A DNA stretch of 27,882 nucleotides from an uncultured Clostridium sp. (GTDB taxonomy: Bacteria > Bacillota > Clostridia > Lachnospirales > Lachnospiraceae), in the NCBI GenBank assembly GCA_902464345.1, contig CABQJA010000006.1, positions 1 through 27,882 of the forward strand. The letters run 5' to 3'. The notes below the pieces were generated by a model. That model did not search any database. It had not been told where the DNA came from and worked only from the letters and a program-made list of their open reading frames with translations. A program made the position numbers and the translations under genes. This document shows positions 24,244 through 27,882 of the stretch, one piece after another. The first letter of the stretch is position 1. Each line of letters begins with the position of its first letter.

Positions 24244-24702
24244 ATGGTAGCACAAACGAGATTATTTGGTGAAGTAACGATTGACGATGATAAGGTATTA
24301 GATTTCCCGAATGGTATCATTGGAATCAGTGACAAGCATAAATTTGCGATCATTTATGATGAGGAACGTGGCTCTGATACGGCGATCCGCTGGCTGCAGT
24401 CTATGGAGGACCCATATCTGGCATTGCCGGTGATCGAACCGTTTGCCGTTCTGGATGAGTATAATCCGGTGATCGAGGATGAGTGGCTGGAAGTGATCGA
24501 TAATCCGGCTGATGAAGATATAGTAGTGCTGTTAACTATGATCGTATCTTCCGATGTAACAAGAGTAACTGCGAATATGAAGGCGCCAATCGTGATCAAT
24601 TCAAGGACCTGCAAGGGTGAGCAGATCATTGTTGAGAACCCGGATTATGAAGCAAAATTTAATGTATATGAAGCAATTCAGAAAAAAAAGGCGGGTGAGT
24701 GA
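24244..24702 (+). CDS. fliW: FliW flagellar assembly factor, CsrA antagonist
   Basis: This 152-residue protein matches FliW: an acidic N-terminal barrel with FGEVTIDDDKVLDFPNGIIG, then LQSMEDPYLALPVI and the closing APIVINSRTCKGEQIIVEN. FliW binds CsrA non-competitively and is itself sequestered by flagellin, which couples flagellin translation to secretion. ATG 24244 follows AAGGAGAGG (24231-24239). Its stop lies 2 bases before the csrA start, so the two antagonists are translationally coupled, as in B. subtilis. Confidence 0.96.
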   Translation: MVAQTRLFGEVTIDDDKVLDFPNGIIGISDKHKFAIIYDEERGSDTAIRWLQSMEDPYLALPVIEPFAVLDEYNPVIEDEWLEVIDNPADEDIVVLLTMIVSSDVTRVTANMKAPIVINSRTCKGEQIIVENPDYEAKFNVYEAIQKKKAGE

Positions 24703-24704
24703 TT

Positions 24705-24923
24705 ATGTTAGCATTATCCAGAAAGCAAGGCGAATCGATTATAGTTGGAAATGATATCGAAATCACAATCCTGGAAATCAAAGGAGATCAGGTGAAAGTC
24801 GGTATCAATGCACCGAAATCCGTTCCGGTATACCGGAAAGAGCTGTATGTGCAGATTACAGATGCCAATAAGGAGGCAATCCGGCAGGCGGATGCAATCA
24901 AAAACCTGAAAGACTTGTTATAG
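24705..24923 (+). CDS. csrA: CsrA RNA-binding translational regulator
   Basis: This 72-residue homodimeric protein binds GGA motifs in mRNA leaders. MLALSRKQGESI is the canonical N-terminus. The key RNA-binding residues are present, including Leu4, Arg6 and Arg44 (VYRKELY). It has the longer C-terminus of the Firmicutes form, which provides the FliW interaction surface. ATG 24705 is preferred over the in-frame GTG at 24699, which lies inside the fliW stop region and would add two residues before the conserved start. Likely targets in this window are the flagellin leader, flgK2 and flaG. Confidence 0.96.
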   Translation: MLALSRKQGESIIVGNDIEITILEIKGDQVKVGINAPKSVPVYRKELYVQITDANKEAIRQADAIKNLKDLL

Positions 24924-24950
24924 AATTAACCGTAGAGCATGGAAAAATAT

Positions 24951-24984
24951 GACCATATGTGTTAAGATATTATCACATATGGTC
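24951..24984 (+). repeat. Perfect 11-bp inverted repeat around the flaG promoter
   Basis: GACCATATGTG (24951-24961) and CACATATGGTC (24974-24984) are exact reverse complements separated by 12 bases. The arms can be extended by AATAT/ATATT after one unpaired G. The 12-base loop contains the TAAG -35 of the sigma-28 promoter, and the right arm overlaps its -10. No T run follows, so it is not a standard terminator; it could be an operator or a hairpin in read-through csrA mRNA. Confidence 0.75.
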
Positions 24985-24989
24985 GATAT
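24963..24989 (+). promoter_or_regulatory. Sigma-28 promoter of the flaG-fliD-fliS operon
   Basis: TAAG (24963-24966) and GTCGATAT (24982-24989) are exactly 15 bases apart. The elements differ by only one base from those in front of flagellin. Transcription would start near 24996, leaving a 47-base leader before flaG. Confidence 0.75.
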
Positions 24990-25023
24990 TATATATTGAA
25001 GAATGAAACTAATTGTTTATTAT

Positions 25024-25035
25024 CACATGGAGGTG
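25024..25035 (+). promoter_or_regulatory. Candidate CsrA-binding element over the flaG ribosome binding site
   Basis: CACATGGAGGTG contains the Shine-Dalgarno GGAGG (25029-25033) in an ACA-N-GGA-N-GU context close to the CsrA consensus, and another GGA follows at 25035-25037. Two closely spaced GGA triplets in the 47-base leader, directly downstream of csrA, make translational control of flaG plausible. Confidence 0.35.
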
Positions 25036-25042
25036 GATAATC

Positions 25043-25504
25043 ATGGGAGTAGGTGGAATTGAGTCAGGGATGACGGCAAGCAGTGTTCGCAACATTACTA
25101 CGAAAACGGCGACACCGGTGGTCCCGGAAATTACAGGTGTACAGAGTGTAACTGCTGCAGCAGATAATTTTGCAAGAGTTGCGCAGACATCGGAGAAACA
25201 GCAGAGCAGTAGTGAAGATACATCCGGACAGGAAAATCAGGAGCAGTTATCTGATGAGGGCATCCCGATTCAGGAAGTATCGAAAGAGAAGGTTGAGAAT
25301 GCGATTCGGGATATTAATGCGAAGATCCGGCCGACACATACAGAGTGTCAGTTTTCATATCATGAAGCAACAAAGCGGATTTCGATTAAGGTATTAGATC
25401 AGGCTTCCGGTGAGGTGATCCGTGAGATACCGCCGGAGAAAACATTGGATATGATTGCCAAGACATTGGAGCTGGCAGGTATCCTTGTGGATGAGAAGCG
25501 TTAG
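25043..25504 (+). CDS. flaG: FlaG-family flagellar protein
   Basis: This 153-residue protein has a variable N-terminal half rich in Ser/Gln and a conserved C-terminal FlaG domain (about residues 80-150: TECQFSYHEATKRISIKVLD, then SGEVIREIPPEKTLDMI). FlaG proteins influence filament length or cap function and sit next to fliD in many bacteria. ATG 25043 follows GGAGG at 25029-25033 with 9-base spacing and is preferred over the upstream in-frame TTG at 25013. It is the first gene of a short sigma-28 operon; fliD starts 11 bases later. Confidence 0.88.
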   Translation: MGVGGIESGMTASSVRNITTKTATPVVPEITGVQSVTAAADNFARVAQTSEKQQSSSEDTSGQENQEQLSDEGIPIQEVSKEKVENAIRDINAKIRPTHTECQFSYHEATKRISIKVLDQASGEVIREIPPEKTLDMIAKTLELAGILVDEKR

Positions 25505-25515
25505 GAGGGATAGTT

Positions 25516-27549
25516 ATGACAATGAGAATGACAGGTCTGATATCCGGATTGGATACAGAGACCCTGATTACTCAGATGATCAGCGGACATAAGACGAAGG
25601 TTGAGAATGCCCAGAAAGAGCAAACGAAGCTGAAGTGGAAGAAGGAAGCATGGTCTTCCCTGAATACGAAGCTGTATTCCTTCTATACAGGGGCATTAAG
25701 TAATTTTAAATCCGTAGGTACCTATAAGGCGAAGAAGGTAGAATCAACCGACGATTCAAAGATAAAGGTAACCAGCAGTAACAGTGCAGTGAATGGTGTA
25801 CATACACTGTCTGTAAAGCAGCTGGCAAGCTCTGCCTATCTGACAGGTGCCAGTCTGCAGAACAAGGCATTTAACACGACATCGTATGTAGCGGCAGAGA
25901 ATGCAGACGTGAAGCTGAGTGATTTAAAGGATTCAAAGGGCTATGATCTGGAATTAGACGGAAAGAGCTTTGAAATCTCTTATAAGACGACCGGTCCGGA
26001 CGGACAGGAAGCTACAGTTACCAAGACAATCACTGCACAGGCAGGCTCGGATGGTACACTTCAGAGTGTAATTGATAATATGAATCAGTCGCTGAAAGAC
26101 GAAGGCATTAATATGACCGTTAGCTACAATGCGACAAAGGGTGCCCTGGAGTTTGTGAACAATACCGCACAGGAAGTAAAGGGTGCAGACGGTACTGTAA
26201 CCGGCTATGAAGGCGGTATTGATTATACACTGAAAACAGCGGATGACGATGCTGCAAAGGCATTGGGGATCAGCAAGGATGGCGTAACAGTCAGTCAGAA
26301 GAAGAGTGATGCCGGAGAGAACATTCTGACCATGAACAGTGCGTTCCACGTAAAGACAGTATCTGATACGGCGGCAGCAGTAACCGGCAGCACAAAGCTG
26401 ACTGATATGGGCATCGCAGATGGAACGACCTATACTATGACCGTAGGCAGTGGCAACGATGCAAAGACATATACTTACACGATCGATCAGACGACAACCC
26501 TTAAGAGTCTGGCAGCCCAGTTTTCCAAGATGGGTGTAACAGCCAGTTATGATGAGAAGCAGGGACGGTTCTTTGTAAACTCTGCAGAGTCCGGTGCAGC
26601 TTATGACTTTACGTTAACTGCTGATAATGCTGATGCGGTATCAAAGCTCGGTCTGGATGCAGCATCCGCAACAAAAGTAGACGCTGCCGATGCTATTGTA
26701 GTTTACAATGGAGCAACCTTCCAGCAGTCTTCCAATAATTTCAGCCTGAATGGTTTAAACTTCACAGTTAATGATGTGACAGTAACGAAGGATGATCAGG
26801 GAACTGTTATAAAAGACAATCCAATCCGGATGACGGTGTCAACGGATACGGATACCATCTATAAGGCGGTTAAGGACTTTGTGAAAGAGTATAATTCTCT
26901 GATCAAAGAGATGAGTACATTATATAATGCGGAAAGTGCCAGAGACTATAATCCGCTGACCAGTGATGAGAAGGAAAAAATGTCAGATACGGAAGTAGAG
27001 GAGTGGGAGAAGAAGATCAAGGATTCCCTGCTTCGCCGGGATGATACGATCAGTTCATTGCTGTCATCCATGAGAATCACATTAAATAAGTCAATAGAAT
27101 ATACAGGGACGGATGGCTCTACTAAGCGGTATTCATTGGCATCCTTCGGTATTAATACCGGTAAGTGGAATGAATACGGACAGCTGCATATCAATGGCGA
27201 TTCTGAGGATGCAGAATATAAGGATTATGATGATAAATTAAGAACAGCGATCGAGAATGATCCGGATGCATTGATCCAGACCCTCAGCAGTCTGGGAGGC
27301 GAATTATATACCAACTTCCAGAAGGCTATGAAAGGCTCTGATCTGAGCAGTGCGTTGACGTTCTACAATGATAAGCAGATGGATAAAGAGATCAGTAGCT
27401 ATGATGACAAGATCAAGAAGCTGCAGGAGAAGATGAATGATGTAGAGGATCGTTATTATAAGCAATTCGCAGCAATGGAATCTGCATTGGCAGAACTGCA
27501 GGCCAGCCAGTCCAGCTTATCCAGTCTGTTTGGAACCGGTTCAAAGTAA
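25516..27549 (+). CDS. fliD: FliD filament cap protein
   Basis: This 677-residue protein forms the pentameric or hexameric cap that folds and inserts flagellin at the filament tip and can bind host surfaces. The N-terminus (MRMTGLISGLDTETLITQMI) is the FliD signature. Residues about 70-100 (KVTSSNSAVNGVHTLSVKQL) belong to FliD_N. The C-terminal coiled-coil region (MDKEISSYDDKIKKLQEKMN) is FliD_C. It is longer than E. coli (468) or B. subtilis (498) FliD, because of an expanded middle with Ala/Asp/Thr-rich flagellin-IN-like repeats. It has no cysteine, in contrast to the flagellin and FlgK2 here. A GAGGGA sequence lies upstream of ATG 25516. Confidence 0.95.
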   Translation: MTMRMTGLISGLDTETLITQMISGHKTKVENAQKEQTKLKWKKEAWSSLNTKLYSFYTGALSNFKSVGTYKAKKVESTDDSKIKVTSSNSAVNGVHTLSVKQLASSAYLTGASLQNKAFNTTSYVAAENADVKLSDLKDSKGYDLELDGKSFEISYKTTGPDGQEATVTKTITAQAGSDGTLQSVIDNMNQSLKDEGINMTVSYNATKGALEFVNNTAQEVKGADGTVTGYEGGIDYTLKTADDDAAKALGISKDGVTVSQKKSDAGENILTMNSAFHVKTVSDTAAAVTGSTKLTDMGIADGTTYTMTVGSGNDAKTYTYTIDQTTTLKSLAAQFSKMGVTASYDEKQGRFFVNSAESGAAYDFTLTADNADAVSKLGLDAASATKVDAADAIVVYNGATFQQSSNNFSLNGLNFTVNDVTVTKDDQGTVIKDNPIRMTVSTDTDTIYKAVKDFVKEYNSLIKEMSTLYNAESARDYNPLTSDEKEKMSDTEVEEWEKKIKDSLLRRDDTISSLLSSMRITLNKSIEYTGTDGSTKRYSLASFGINTGKWNEYGQLHINGDSEDAEYKDYDDKLRTAIENDPDALIQTLSSLGGELYTNFQKAMKGSDLSSALTFYNDKQMDKEISSYDDKIKKLQEKMNDVEDRYYKQFAAMESALAELQASQSSLSSLFGTGSK

Positions 27550-27596
27550 GGAGAAAACGGAGCTGAAAAGAAGTTATAAGGTATTGAGGTGACGGT

Positions 27597-27882
27597 ATGA
27601 TTAATAATGCAGCACAGGCATATGGAGCCAGAAAAGTTGAAACAGCGACACCGGCAGAGCTTACTCTGATGTTGTATGAAGGAACAATTAAATTCTGCAA
27701 TATTGCAATGGGCGCCATTGAGAAGAAGGATTATGAAAAAGCTAATATAAATATCCAGAAGGCACGTAAGATTATTGTGGAGTTGCAGACAACCCTGGAT
27801 CATAAATATCCGGTGGCAGAAGATTTTGACCGTATTTATGATTATATTTTTCATAAATTAGTGCAGGCAAATATAAAAAAAG
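27597..27882 (+). CDS. fliS: FliS flagellin export chaperone, 3' truncated by window
   Basis: Ninety-five codons are visible, open to the window end. The N-terminus AAQAYGARKVETATPAELTL and the MLYEGTIKF that follows are the conserved FliS region (Y...V.TA.P.EL...LY.G.I). FliS binds the disordered flagellin C-terminus before export and also the FlaG/FliD region products in some bacteria. GAGGTGA at 27586-27592 precedes ATG 27597. It is more canonical than the FliS-like protein next to flagellin, so it is probably the principal FliS. Confidence 0.92.
   Translation, partial: MINNAAQAYGARKVETATPAELTLMLYEGTIKFCNIAMGAIEKKDYEKANINIQKARKIIVELQTTLDHKYPVAEDFDRIYDYIFHKLVQANIKK

Noticed and set aside
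27413..27854. Minus-strand open frames over the fliD end and fliS
   Set aside because: They overlap the conserved FliD C-terminus and the recognisable FliS N-terminus on the other strand.

Overview
The window is 27.9 kb of moderate-GC Firmicutes DNA in which every convincing gene lies on the + strand. The flagellin N- and C-terminal sequences, the large FlgL and FliD proteins, two consecutive FlgK genes, and a Clostridia/Bacillus-type order (comF, yvyF, flgM, flgN, flgK, flgL, fliW, csrA, flaG, fliD, fliS) point to a motile anaerobe of the Lachnospiraceae (Roseburia, Agathobacter, Lachnospira or Butyrivibrio-like). This placement is inferred from gene content and protein sequence, without a database search.

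Region 1 (1-2330) holds the 3' part of an Rpn-family nuclease/transposase-like gene and an NSS-family sodium symporter with its own sigma-A promoter. Region 2 (2400-4573) is a flagellin gene behind a near-consensus sigma-28 promoter, followed after a weak hairpin by a divergent FliS-like chaperone gene. Region 3 (4640-9346) has a HIT hydrolase, a long DivIVA-domain coiled-coil protein, and an 828-residue PAS/GAF protein with no recognisable output domain. Region 4 (9347-12632) is mreB followed closely by flgF-like, flgG-like and a muramidase-less flgJ, an arrangement like mbl-flhO-flhP in Bacillus subtilis. Region 5 (12790-16273) is recD2, comF and yvyF, tightly packed. Region 6 (16366-18083) is an SSS-family transporter with its own promoter, lying between two strong terminators. 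It interrupts the yvyF-flgM junction.

Region 7 (18096-24923) is a late flagellar operon with a sigma-28 promoter: flgM, flgN, flgK1, flgK2, flgL, fliW, csrA. Region 8 (24951-27882) starts with a third sigma-28 promoter, embedded in a perfect 11-bp inverted repeat, and encodes flaG, fliD and fliS (cut by the window end).

The genes fit one regulatory logic. FlgM restrains sigma-28 until the hook is finished. Sigma-28 then drives flagellin, the flgM-csrA operon and the flaG-fliD-fliS operon. FliW, flagellin and CsrA probably form a partner switch on late flagellar mRNAs. FlgN and the two FliS-type proteins chaperone the exported axial proteins. No intergenic stretch exceeds 300 bases; the longest (about 190-225 bases) contain promoters, terminators or leaders, described below. 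I found no CRISPR array, tRNA, rRNA or intact insertion sequence, and nothing that clearly amounts to a new defence or biosynthetic system. The most interesting signals are regulatory (the palindrome around the flaG promoter, candidate CsrA sites) and structural (an 11-residue cysteine ladder in the DivIVA-like protein, cysteine-containing filament proteins, duplicated FlgK).
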